Assembly (NCBI RefSeq): GCF_014323565.1
Contig: NZ_CP058669.1
Location: 1,329,501 to 1,393,500, forward strand
Source: Hyphobacterium sp. CCMP332
Lineage (GTDB): Bacteria; Pseudomonadota; Alphaproteobacteria; Caulobacterales; Maricaulaceae
Length of the DNA stretch: 64,000 nt
Reading direction: 5' to 3'
Each line of letters opens with the position of its first letter. Positions within the stretch are counted from its first letter, which is position 1. A program made the position numbers and the translations under genes. The notes beneath the pieces were generated by a model, which saw only the letters and a program-made list of their open reading frames with translations, was not told the origin of the DNA and searched no databases. Below, in pieces: positions 1 to 10,203 of this stretch.

Positions 1-908
<908 letters not shown>

Positions 909-912
<4 letters not shown>

Positions 913-1918
913 GATTGCGGTCTCCATACGCGGACGGTTTCGCCTTCGCCCAGTTCGAGCGCGGCCTGGGCCTCAGCCGGGATCAAAACCTTGTCATCCT
1001 TGACGGTGACCGGGGTCCGGATGCTGCGGAAATTCTGAAAATTATCGGTCGAGACGATCCTTCGACCTCACCCTTTCCCGTTGCGATCTCGAAGCGGTCA
1101 CTTTCCCCTGGCGGTGCGCGCCTGACGCGTCGGAACCGACATCAACGGACCGCCATCAAAAATGTCGATATAGCCGTTATAGGTAAAGCCTTCCCATTCC
1201 AGCAAGCGTCGGGCACCGACACCATGTTCATGGGTCTGGCCGATCACCTCGCGCGCAGCTTCGGGAAGAATGTCCAGATAGATCATATGCTTGGGCATCA
1301 AATCCAGAATGAACTGATTATCCGAGGCGGCGCTCAAGCGATCCGCCTCGTCGAACGTCATCCGGAAAAACGGCTTCGACACATGATCAAAGAAGGGCGA
1401 TGAGCCATCGTCGCGCACAACACCGCGCAGCTCTGCCAGCACATGCGGGCCGAAGCGATCATAATCCGCCGCGATCAACAGATAGCGCGTTTGCGCTACC
1501 AGACGGCCCGCGCCATTGCCGCGCGCCGCATCGCTCACGAACAATGTGCCAACCTCTGAACATCCGGCAAAATCATTGACCAGTATCATCGCTTTCATAT
1601 CAAAGCGCCGGTCCGCTTCGGCCGATGACTGGGCCAGTGTAATGATCTTGAAATCATAATAGGGCTTGAGATGCCAACAGCGTCCTTGACCGCTGAACAG
1701 CCGAGAATTCTGCCGCTTTCGGTATCTTCCAGCATCATCTGATAGGTCGATTCAGACGGCTTTCCCGCGCTGGAAGCAAAGGCAGCTTGAGATGCCTCCA
1801 GCCTTGCCGCGAGCACATCCGGCGTGACCGAAAGGCTGGTAAAACCGGTTCCCGCCGCATCGGAGAGCGCCACGAAGGCATCAATGTCATCGCGGCGTGC
1901 CGCCCGAACTCTCAGCAT
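909..1918 (-). CDS. astA: Arginine N-succinyltransferase, frameshifted
   Basis: AstA transfers succinate from succinyl-CoA to the alpha-amino group of arginine, the first AST step. The N-terminal part (1918 to about 1670) reads MLRVRAARRDDIDAFVALSD. The central part carries NDFAGCSEVGTLFVSD, LAELRGVVRDDGSSPFFD, LDLMPKHMIYLDILP, EVIGQTHEHG and GFTYNGYIDIFDGGP, all typical of the family. The tail reads IRSIRTPVTVKDDKVLIPAE and ends RVWRPQS at 909. One break near 1670 is a lost C in CCC; another lies near 1095. The length of about 335 residues fits the family. The start overlaps the end of the M20 gene by 7 bases, with a GAGGAGG ribosome site just upstream. Confidence 0.9.
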
Positions 1919-3178
1919 CTAGGCTTCCTCCTCGCCAGTTTGCGTGCGGTTTTGGCATCAAATTCGCCCGAGGCAAACTTCATCAACATGATCGCGGACA
2001 GCTTGGCCCGTTCGGTCAGGCTGTCGAGCAGAACAATTTCGTCGTGCGAGTGAATATCCCCGCCGCAAACCCCCAGAGTGTCAACATTCGGGCATCCTGC
2101 CGCCCAGAGATTATTGCCCTCACAAACCCGCCGGTGGCATTCCATCTGATCTCGAGGCCCAGAGCCGAACCGGCCGCCTTCGTCCACTCGAACATCTGCG
2201 CATTGGCGGGCGTCATGGGTTTGGCCGGACGTGTGAAACCACCAAACAGGTCTGCAGAAATTCTCCCTACGGGCCGTTTCTGCGGTCAGACGCTCAAGAT
2301 TGGCCAGCACCCAAGCCTGATCCTCCCCATCATTGACGCGGACATTGAACCGAACAACGGCGTTGGCCGGCACCACATTCGGCGGACCACCGCCGTCAAT
2401 ACGTGCCACGTTGAATGTCACGCCATCCTGTTGCCCGTTGAGCGCATCGAGCCCGAGCGCAAACTGGCTCGCCGCGACAATCGCATTGCGTCCCAGATGA
2501 TGTTCACGGCCTGCATGCGCCGCCTTGCCGGAGACCTTCAGCGACCAGTTTCCCGACCCCCTTGCGCGCACCGGCCAGGGATCCGTCTGCGAGCGCAGGT
2601 TCATAGGTCATCCCGATATCAGCCTTTGCGCCGAGGGCATGAAGAATGGGGCCCGACCCCAGCGAACCGGTTTCCTCGTCCGGGCTGATCAGAATGTCAT
2701 AGCCGATCCGGTCCTTGAGCGGGCTCCGCTCGAGCGCCAGCAGCGCATGCAGCATGACCAGCAGCCCGCCTTTCATGTCGGCCGCGCCCGGACCATTCAT
2801 GATGTTATCATCGCGCATTTTCCAGCTCTGGAAGCTGTCATCGGCAGGAAAGACCGTGTCGTGATGCCCTGTCAGAACAATCCTGATCGGCGCATCGGGT
2901 CGCTGGATCAGATGAAAGGATGGCGTGAAGCCCTGCTGTTGACTTCGCCATTTTTCGACCATCGTCGTCGGCTTCAACTCCTGGGCCCGGATCTCTCCGC
3001 CCAGCTCGGTAAATGCCTCATTCAGCTTGCCACGCATGACTTCCAGGCCATCAGCATTATGGCTGCCGGAATTGGTATTCACCCAGTCGCGCAGGGTCGC
3101 GACCATATGATCCTGGCGCGTCTCGATCCAGTCGAGCGCGCTGCGCTCGTCCGGCTTCAGCTCGACTTTGTGGGTCAT
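1912..3178 (-). CDS. M20-family metallohydrolase of the AST operon, frameshifted
   Basis: This is a zinc-dependent amidohydrolase/peptidase of the M20 family (ArgE, DapE, carboxypeptidase G2 relatives). Starting MTHKVELKPDERSALDWIE, it shows GHHDTVF (HxD metal ligand), GPGAADMKGGLLVMLHALL (bridging Asp) and SPDEETGSLGSGP (catalytic Glu pair). A dimerisation-domain stretch GKAAHAGREHHLGRNAI and a C-terminal CGGDIHSHDE (His ligand) follow. Frame changes occur near 2560, 2275 and 2130. It is directly upstream of astA and overlaps it, so it is very likely co-transcribed with the AST genes. The substrate is unknown; a role in removing succinyl or acetyl groups from amino-acid intermediates is inference. 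Confidence 0.8.
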
Positions 3179-3212
3179 GCTGTTGTCCTTCTGGATTTGC
3201 CTTGCCTAGGGC

Positions 3213-4489
3213 TTAGACGTTTGCCAGCGCCTGTTCCAGATCGTCTATCAGGTCTTGCGGGTCTTCCAGCCCAACAGATAGCCGGACCATCGCCTCGCTA
3301 TAGCCGAGCGCTTCGCGTCTGGCCGGATCAACGTTGGAATGGCTGGTCGAGACAGGATGCAGGATCAGGCTCTCGGTCCCCCCAAACTGACGGCCAGCTT
3401 GATCAATTTCAGCCCATCCAGAAAGCGGAAAGCCTCGGCACGGCCTTCGCCGACATCAAAGAGAATGTCGACCCGTTCAGGCTGGACTGTTTCCGGTGCA
3501 GCCGGCCACGACGCTCACTCACATTCAATAGCCCCGGATAGTTGAGACGGCTGACTTTTGCATGACGCTCGAGAAAGGCGGCAACCCGCTCTGCGCCATC
3601 ACACGCAGCCCGCATCCGTAGCGTCACTGTCTCCAGAGATCGCGTCAGAAGCCAGGCGGTATGCGGGTCTACGACCCCGCCCAACAGGCTCCGAATACTG
3701 TAGATCTTGTCCGTGAGAGCCTTGGCACCGACCACCGCGCCCGCGAGCAAATCACTATGGCCACCGACATACTTCGTAAGCGAATAAACAACCAGATCCA
3801 CACCGTGCGCCAGGGGTTGCTGGCCGACAGGGCCCAAGAGCGTGTTGTCACAGACCAGGATGGGAGCAAAGCCCTGAATATTGCCAATATGATCGGCAAT
3901 TTTTCGGCAGAGGGCGAGGTCAACAATTTCGTTATGCGGATTGGTCGGCGTCTCGGTATAGAGAATTCGCACCGGCCCTTTGGCCATCGCCGATGCCGCG
4001 GCGGCGAGAAATGCCGGCTCATCGGCTTCTGCCGCAACAGCTTCGATCTGGATATTCTGCCTTGCCAAAATCCGGTTCAGGAAGGCATCCGTTCCGCCAT
4101 AAAGCGGTACCGTATGCAACACCACATCACCAGCCCCGGCGAAGGCCATCAAGGTCGTGGCGATCGCCGCCATACCGGACCCGAAGGTTAGCGCCGCTTC
4201 CCCGCCATCCAGAATCGCCAATCGCGTTTCCAGAAGGTCAATATTGGGTGTCGAAAACCGGGAATACATCAACCCCACTGTATCAGGGTCGCCGGGCAAA
4301 GCCTGCTTGTTGTTAATCCGAAGAACGCCGCACCCTGCTCCGCACTTTCAAACAGGAAAGTCGAGCTATGGTATATCGGGGCCTTCACGGCCCCGAATGT
4401 GCGGCCGGGTCATAACCCTCATGTATCAGGCGCGTTTGCGCTGCGCGTGGTGTGCCTGAATTTTTACGATGGCCGTGATCCGACGCCAT
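3213..4489 (-). CDS. Cys/Met metabolism PLP-dependent enzyme (methionine gamma-lyase/cystathionine lyase type), frameshifted
   Basis: This is a pyridoxal-phosphate enzyme of the trans-sulfuration family. The start at 4489 (MASDHGHRKNSGTPRAA) has a GGAGG ribosome site 5 bases upstream. Diagnostic stretches are TRLIHEGYDP, YHSSTFLFESAEQGAAFF, LMYSRFSTPNIDLLE, TFGSGMAAIATTL, VPLYGGTDAF, ILYTETPTNPHNEIVD, VVYSLTKYVGGHSDLLAGAV (PLP lysine) and LIKLAVSLGGTESLILHP. Breaks near 4395, 4318, 3462 and 3380 are each repaired by adding one base to a run. The length of about 425 residues is normal. Methionine gamma-lyase, cystathionine gamma-synthase and O-acetylhomoserine sulfhydrylase cannot be separated by eye. 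Confidence 0.82.
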
Positions 4490-4561
4490 ATACGCCTCCG
4501 AGTGTCTGGTTCGGAATTACTATCCCGGCGTCTTGGCCGGTCAAGCGATCAGACATCGGCC

Positions 4562-4595
4562 CAAAGAAAACGGCCCGACCAGAAGGTCGGACCGC
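4562..4595 (-). terminator. Rho-independent terminator of the OmpA gene
   Basis: Read on the minus strand, the 24-base hairpin GGTCCGACC-TTCT-GGTCGGGCC is followed at once by GTTTTCTTT. It lies 26 bases past the OmpA stop codon and is correctly oriented to end that transcript. Confidence 0.85.
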
Positions 4596-4620
4596 TCTTT
4601 GGTATTAGCTAACCGTCAGA

Positions 4621-5807
4621 CTAGCGCAGGTCTACGAGGACCTCTGCACGACGGTTAAGCGGCTCACGAACACCATCCGGTGTCTGAACTGCCGGGCGGC
4701 TTTCACCCAGAGCCTGAAGCGAGATCGCGCTCGCCGGCACGCCGAGGCGGACCAGTTCGTCACGAACCGCACGAGCACGACGCTCGGACAGGCCGACATT
4801 GTAGGCTGCAGCACCCGAGCGGTCAGCGTGACCGTCGATTGAAACGCTGGAAACGCCGCAATCACGAGCCTGATTAACCGCTTGGTTGACTACCGCACGA
4901 GCCTGATCGGTCAGGTTCGAACGATCCCACTCGTAGACCACGAAGCCGACGTCTTCACACACAACCACAGGCGGAGGTGGCGGCGGAGGCGGAGGCGGTG
5001 GCGGCGGAGGCGGAGGCGGTGGCGGCGGAGGCGGAGGCGGAGGTGCCGCGAACAGATACCGCATCGAAATCCATGCTTCATGACCGCTAACATCGCTGAT
5101 GCCGGTTTCGCCACCAACAGTCGTGCCCGGGAAGGAGTTGCCGCCCTGACGGATCACGCCCGAACCGCCAACAGCGGTCGGAGTTGCCCCCGTAGTTGGT
5201 TTCACCCAGACGTACAAAACGATATTGCGTGTCGATAATGAACTGGTCAGACAGGCGCCAGCCAATACCTGCGATGAGGTTCACGATATAGGTGAGATCA
5301 TCATCATTGGTCGTGACGTAGCGAGCGCCGGCTGCTGGTGAGATGATCGCCCCCAGGAATTCCGGGTGGGCCAATATCGGGCGTGCGCCCGAATCCCAGC
5401 CCGTACCGCTGAAGCTGACTTGCGCCGCACCGATACCACCACCGATGTAAGGCGAGATAAATCCGCTTTCATTGAAGTCACGATAGACATTCAGCATCAG
5501 GCTCCAGATGTGAGATCTGAGGCTGAGTCTTCGTGATTTCCGATCGCACCAAAATCATTGAAGCGATGCGCCAGCTCGGCTTCAGCACGCCAGCCATCGG
5601 CCCAGTCATAGCCGAATGCTGCATTCTGACGCCAATCACCGGTACCATTAATTTCGGCACCACGACGATAGCCGTCGACTTCCGTATCACCGAAACCGCC
5701 GTTACCAACGCCAACGCTTGCATACCAACCTTCGTCAGCGAACGCTGAACCGGTGGACGCCATCGCGATGGCACCGGTTGCGGCCGCTGTGAGTAGCCAC
5801 TTTTCAT
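4621..5807 (-). CDS. OmpA-family outer membrane protein with polyproline hinge, frameshifted
   Basis: This is a two-domain outer membrane protein. A signal peptide (KWLLTAAATGAIAMAST... cleaved after SAFA) leads into a beta-barrel: GWYASVGVGNGGFGDTEVDG, FGYDWADGWRAEAELAHRF, FISPYIGGGIGAAQVSF, DQFIIDTQYRFVRL, HEAWISMRYLF. A hinge of 25 consecutive prolines follows (positions 4970-5044). The periplasmic peptidoglycan-binding OmpA domain shows VSIDGHADRSGAAAYNVGLS, ERRARAVRDEL and NRRAEVLVDLR. The start at 5807 has GGAGGG upstream. Breaks occur at about 5803 (a lost A in the start-codon A run), 5500 and 5185. A monocistronic unit is likely, with its own terminator. Confidence 0.9.
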
Positions 5808-6353
5808 TTTACCCTCCGGAGGCAAATGCCTCCATCGCGTGAAACTAAACGCCTGAAAATCTTTCAGACACAGATAAAGCGCAATAACCATACGCGCTAT
5901 TCCCTTGCTACATGAAAATAATTGGAGAGGCCAGCCCAAAGCGCTTTCTCATTCGCCTTTACCGGCGTCTTTTTCAAGAAAGAAGGCCGCCCTGAAATAT
6001 CGCCTGACACGCGAAAATCGTTTGTGCAGGCTTGCTATTCTATGCCGCGCTCTCGAATGGGCGTCTTTCAGGCATATTTTTCACCAAAAGTTGGTGTTGC
6101 AAATCAGCATCGGTATTTTTGATTTAGCAAATTACCGCGTGGGCCAACGCTTGATCAGCCCCGGATTCGCCAAAGATTTGAACGATGAGAGCTTCGAGCC
6201 CGGCTATTCCTGAACCCGAAACAGGGGCCAGCTCGATAGATCGGAGCCTGGCGCCGGCAAGGCCGGTAACAGGTTTGCCTCGCGCCCTCGGGCTCGCCTT
6301 GCCCGGAAAATTTCTGCAAGCGTCCGGAAGCGCCGTTTTGCTGCTATTGCCCC
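5808..6353. other. Intergenic region upstream of the OmpA gene
   Basis: These 546 bases contain no open frame resembling a protein. The first 100 bases upstream of the OmpA start are A/T-rich compared with the window and should hold the OmpA promoter and leader; I could not fix the -35 and -10 elements. The stretch around 6060-6150 is also unusually A/T-rich. I see no tRNA or convincing hairpin-plus-T-run. Confidence 0.5.
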
Positions 6354-6957
6354 CTACCGCTCCAGCCTCCAGCCGCCATTTTGTCCGGCGATCAGTAATA
6401 AAAGCGTATCGTTATCATTGGCAGGCAGGTCGAGGAGAGCTGTGTAGCGGCCGGAGGCCCCACAGCTCGAGTGCGTAGCACCCGGCGGACGGCTAACCGG
6501 CGAAGTCTGTGATTTTGCCAAAGCCGCTGATCTGGAAGATGTGACAATCATTCCGAAACCGGCGGAAAGCGAAACGCTTCGCGCGGCCCTCGACCGGGCC
6601 CTGGAACGCCGGCAGGCAAACTGGATCAGTCCCAAAAGCACAACCTTGTGGCCGCAAGCAGTCCGGGTTCGCACACCGAGGCCTTCGAAAATAGAACGCA
6701 AATGCGATTTCACGGTGTTCTCGCTGATATTCAGGGCTTCGGCGATCGCCTTGTTGGTCGCGCCTTCACCCAGCATTTTCAGAACCGCGAGTTGACGCGG
6801 GGAAAGATTAGGGCTCCGCAGCCGTATTCCAGAAAACCAACCGGATCTTCAAATGTGGAGACCTCATAGCTGCCTCGGATTCGGCCAGCTATGAGCTGAA
6901 ACCTTCGGTAAACAACCGGTGATCATCCACCAGAGCGATGCGAAGGATTGAGCTCAT
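6354..6957 (-). pseudogene. LuxR/FixJ-type response regulator with most of the receiver missing
   Basis: The gene starts at 6957 with MSSILRIALVDDHRLFTEGF, a typical receiver start with the acidic DD pair. Further on is GSYEVSTFEDPVGFLEY in another frame, and then directly NLSPRQLAVLKMLGEGATNK and ISENTVKSHLRSIFEGLGVR, a complete LuxR helix-turn-helix. The roughly 90 residues that would carry the phospho-acceptor Asp and the following switch residues are absent. After LLGLIQFACRR, where such regulators normally stop, the frame runs on for about 85 residues I do not recognise. Either the gene is decayed or the assembly has collapsed here. DNA binding might survive; phosphorylation control should not. 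Confidence 0.65.
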
Positions 6958-7163
6958 ATAACCTCTGGTCGGTCCATTCGCGCATTTGCCTCAGGCTGTC
7001 TGGCGAGGCCGGAATCAACTTTCCCGGACAACTAAACCAGCCAGAGTTAGTGCAATCACATTCATCACGCATATGGCGACATGAACCCGCAGGGCACGCG
7101 CACGCCATGCGGCACTTGTTACCGAGCCGCCGCGCCGGAGGCCGCAACTGAAATACGGGAAAA

Positions 7164-7239
7164 TGGTGAGCCGGCAGGGGTTCGAACCCTGGACCTACTG
7201 ATTAAAAGTCAGTTGCTCTACCAACTGAGCTACCGGCTC
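7164..7239 (-). tRNA. tRNA-Lys (anticodon TTT)
   Basis: A 76-base cloverleaf on the minus strand. The acceptor arm GAGCCGG pairs with CCGGCTC, followed by A and an encoded CCA. The D arm contains TAGCTCAGTTGGTAGAGCA, the anticodon loop is CTTTTAA (anticodon TTT), and the T arm contains GGTTCGAACC. Confidence 0.96.
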
Positions 7240-7255
7240 CCGGGCGGGAGCGCCG

Positions 7256-7284
7256 GACCTATCCGCTTCGCATGGATACGTCAA
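7256..7284 (-). promoter_or_regulatory. Candidate sigma-70 promoter of tRNA-Lys
   Basis: On the minus strand TTGACG (7284-7279) is followed after 17 bases by TAGGTC (7261-7256), 16 bases before the mature tRNA-Lys 5' end. The spacing is ideal; the -10 element is only a partial match. Called by eye. Confidence 0.4.
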
Positions 7285-7346
7285 TAAGCAGCCATAATTT
7301 TGGGCAGTATACTGGCATGTCTCTATCAGCCGACCGGAGCGCACTC

Positions 7347-7958
7347 ATGAACCTGACTTCGCTTTTACCTTCAATGCCTGTTATTCTGGCAATCGCGGTT
7401 TCGCTTTCCGCCTGCGCATCCAATAGCGTCACCGGCACCGGTGTGGACGAGACCCGCAGCGCCGTCAGCGATGCTGTTGGCTTGCCCCGTGATCGACCCG
7501 GCGAGATCATGGTCGATGAAGGCGATGAAACAGTCCCGACACCTTATGGCGGCGAAGGCGCGCCGCGTGTTCGACAACGGCCCGGGACATTGCCCGCCTG
7601 ACCGCAGTGCTCGGGCCCGAAAACATCTATGTCCCCGAAGAATGTGAGAATGAAACCGAGGAGGAACGCAGCTGGCGGGAGCGATCCGCCATGTGGGCCA
7701 GCCGTGGCGGCGACGCGATTTCGACCGGAGCCCGCGACCTGTACCGATCCACAATCGTCGGCCTGAATCCGGCACGCCCTGTCTTGCGCTTCGTCGGCCG
7801 GGCCGGAGAGATTGAACGCGAAGCCGGGCACAACGCACAACAGCGCTCAATCGGCGCGCTTATCTGCGCGGGCTTTTGACGGCTTCGGCTGTTCAGACAG
7901 CTACCTGTCCCGCGCTTTTGACGAATACGGACTGTCGCCGGCACCGAATGGTGATTAG
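7347..7958 (+). CDS. Putative lipoprotein of unknown function, frameshifted
   Basis: The start MNLTSLLPSMPVILAIAVSL leads to a lipobox LSAC, so the product is probably exported and lipid-anchored. The first frame runs to about 7595, and the second carries IARLTAVLGPENIYVPEECE, RSWRERSAMWASRGG and LYRSTIVGLNPARPVLRFVG. A third carries FDGFGCSDSYLSRAFDEYG and ends at 7958. No domain is recognised. The rejoined length is about 200 residues. Its end overlaps the tgt stop codon on the other strand. The lipobox is clear; the exact shift points are not. Confidence 0.6.
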
Positions 7959-9082
7959 CGGCGCCGCGCTTCGCCTTCGGCCCATCTTGACCGGAAGTCC
8001 GTCGCAAACTGATCAAACTCGCCGGCGGCAATGGCGGCCCGCATCCGCGCCATAAGATGCTCGTAATAAGCAATATTATGCCAGCTGAGCAGCATGGCGG
8101 CGAGATATTCCCCGGCACGGACGAGGTGATGAATATAGGCTTTCGAATATTCGCGGCTGGCCGGGCAATCAATGGAGGCATCCAGTGGCGATGAATCCTC
8201 GGCAAATTCCGCCCGCTTCAGATTGACCGGCCCGTAATCCGACCAGGCCTGTCCATGGCGGCCGGAACGTGTGGGCATGACACAGTCAAACATGTCGACA
8301 CCGCGCGCTACAGCCTCGACCAAATCAATCGGCTTGCCCACTCCCATAAGATAATGGGGCCGATCTGCCGGAAGCGCCGGCACCGTATAATCCAGCACCG
8401 CGCACATGGTCTCCAGCCCTTCACCCACTGCCAGACCACCGATAGCATAGCCATCAAATCCGGTTTCCACGAGACGCTGCGCTGACTCTTGCGCAAATCT
8501 TCGTAGACCGAGCCCTGGACAATGCCGAACAGAGCCTGGGTATCGCGTTCACCGAAAGCCGTCTTGCATCGCGCGCCCCAGCGCAGCGACATCTCCATTG
8601 AGTGGCGCGCTTCGTCTTCGGTGCAGGAAAATTCGTGCACTCATCCAGCTGCATTGAGATATCCGCGCCCAGCAGGTCCGCTTGGATTTTAATCGCGCGC
8701 TCCGGTGTCAAATGATGTTTCGAGCCATCAATGTGGGACTGGAATTCAACACCCTCTTCAGTCAGCTTTCGAAGCCCCGCCAGCGACCAGACCTGGAACC
8801 CGCCGGAATCTGTCAGGATCGGCCCGTCCCATTTCATGAATTCATGCAACCCGCCCAGTCGTTTCACCCGTTCGGCCCCGGGCCGCAGCATCAGGTGATA
8901 GGTATTGCCAAGAATGATATCGGCCCCGGCCTGCCGGACCTGCTCGGGGTATAGCGCCTTCACGGTGGCGGCGGTCCCGACGGGCATGAAGGCCGGTGTC
9001 CGGATATCTCCCGCGGCGTTTTCAGAACACCGGTTCGCGCCTGGCCATCGGTCGCGTGAATCTCGAAAGGAAAAGTGCTCAT
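7955..9082 (-). CDS. tgt: tRNA-guanine(34) transglycosylase, frameshifted, with altered zinc site
   Basis: Tgt exchanges guanine-34 for preQ1 in tRNAs with GUN anticodons during queuosine synthesis. The start [20 protein letters not shown] at 9082 is followed by [39 protein letters not shown] (catalytic Asp), [17 protein letters not shown] and [12 protein letters not shown]. The usual CxCxxC zinc motif reads IDCPASRE, so only the middle Cys remains, although the later His (LLSWHN) is present. Breaks occur near 9012 (a lost G in GGGG), 8640 and 8480. The gene follows queA by 13 bases, as expected for an operon. Confidence 0.92.
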
Positions 9083-9095
9083 TTTGCAGCCTCTA

Positions 9096-10136
9096 TCAGA
9101 CAGGCATCGCCATACGAAAGAAGCGATAGTTTTCGGCTATTGCGTGCGCATAGGCCGCCTGCATCCGGTCCAACCCGGCCAGCGCCGAGACCAGCATGAA
9201 CAGGGTCGATTTCGGCAAGTGGAAATTCGTCAACAAGGCATCCGTGATCCTGAAACGATAGCCGGGCGTGATGAAGATATCGGTCTCCATCGTACCCGCC
9301 CGGACGCCGTCTTTTGTTGCCAGACTTTCAATCGTCCGAAGCGCCGTGGTCCCGACCGGGATCACGCGCCGCCCGTCCAGCTTCGCGCGATGGATCAGGT
9401 CCGCGCTTGAATCAGATATTTCACACCATTCCGCATGCATCTGATGTTCCTGCACGTTTTCAGTTTTAACCGGCAAGAATGTTCCCGCGCCGACATGCAG
9501 TGTAACCGTCGCGGTCTCGACACCGCGCCACGCCAGGGCGTCCATCAGACGTTCGGTGAAGTGAAGCCCGGCGGTCGGAGCGGCAACGGATCGGGTCTTG
9601 TCAGCTGCCGCAAAGCGGGTCTGGTAATCCTCGTCATCGGCCGCATCAACCGCGCGTTTCGAGGCGATATAGGGCGGCAGCGGCAATGACCCGGCCGCCT
9701 GAATCGACGCCTCAAGCGCCGCACCGGACCTGTTGAATTGAATCAGGAAATCGCCACCTTCAGACTTTTCTTCAATGATAGCCACAAGTTCGCCAAAGAC
9801 GATTTCATCGCCCTCGCGCAGGCGCTTGCCAGGCTTGGCAAACACCCGCCAGCGGTCAGCATCGACCTGCTTGTGCAAATTGACCGAGACCGCAACATCG
9901 CCACTGTCCGCGTTCCGCGCCGGACGAAAGCCGCTCAGGGCCGCCCGCATGACCCGTGTATCGTTCAGCACCAGGAGGTCGCCCGGCTGCAACAGCGCCG
10001 GCAAATCCAGCACGCCATGATCGCCCAGTCTGCCGTCTGACCCGATATGCAGTAATCTGGCAGCATCGCGCGGCCGCGCAGGGCGCAGCGCAATCCGGTC
10101 GTCCGGAAGAACAAAATCGAAATCACTTAATTGCAT
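9096..10136 (-). CDS. queA: S-adenosylmethionine:tRNA ribosyltransferase-isomerase
   Basis: QueA transfers the ribosyl moiety of SAM to preQ1 in tRNA and rearranges it to epoxyqueuosine. The 346-residue protein is uninterrupted. I chose the start MQLSDFDFVLPDDRIALRPA, which matches the family, over an in-frame ATG 36 bases upstream. Family hallmarks include RDAARLLHI, DLLVLNDTRV, PPYI...DDEDYQTRFA, SVAAPTAGLHFT, VTLHVGAGTFLPV, VIPVGTTALRTIES and TDALLTNFHLPKSTLFMLV. It is one of the few unbroken genes in the first 17 kb. tgt follows it in the same direction, completing a queuosine pair. Confidence 0.96.
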   Translation of the reverse strand: MQLSDFDFVLPDDRIALRPARPRDAARLLHIGSDGRLGDHGVLDLPALLQPGDLLVLNDTRVMRAALSGFRPARNADSGDVAVSVNLHKQVDADRWRVFAKPGKRLREGDEIVFGELVAIIEEKSEGGDFLIQFNRSGAALEASIQAAGSLPLPPYIASKRAVDAADDEDYQTRFAAADKTRSVAAPTAGLHFTERLMDALAWRGVETATVTLHVGAGTFLPVKTENVQEHQMHAEWCEISDSSADLIHRAKLDGRRVIPVGTTALRTIESLATKDGVRAGTMETDIFITPGYRFRITDALLTNFHLPKSTLFMLVSALAGLDRMQAAYAHAIAENYRFFRMAMPV

Positions 10137-10203
10137 GGTGGCGGGGTCTATCTTTGCCGCATTGCACGGCAAGCTTACCGCTGTTCAGCGAGAGGAGTGG
10201 CGT

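Noticed and set aside
4970-5044. Possible CRISPR-like or tandem repeat array
   Set aside because: It is a simple proline codon repeat inside a coding sequence; there are no spacers.
4882-5238. Plus-strand frame rich in Arg-Arg-Trp repeats opposite the OmpA hinge
   Set aside because: It is the antisense of the polyproline codons (GGC/GGA/GGT read in another frame) and has no ribosome site.
5905-6213. Open frame in the intergenic region upstream of the OmpA gene
   Set aside because: No protein similarity, no good ribosome site, composition unlike the neighbours.
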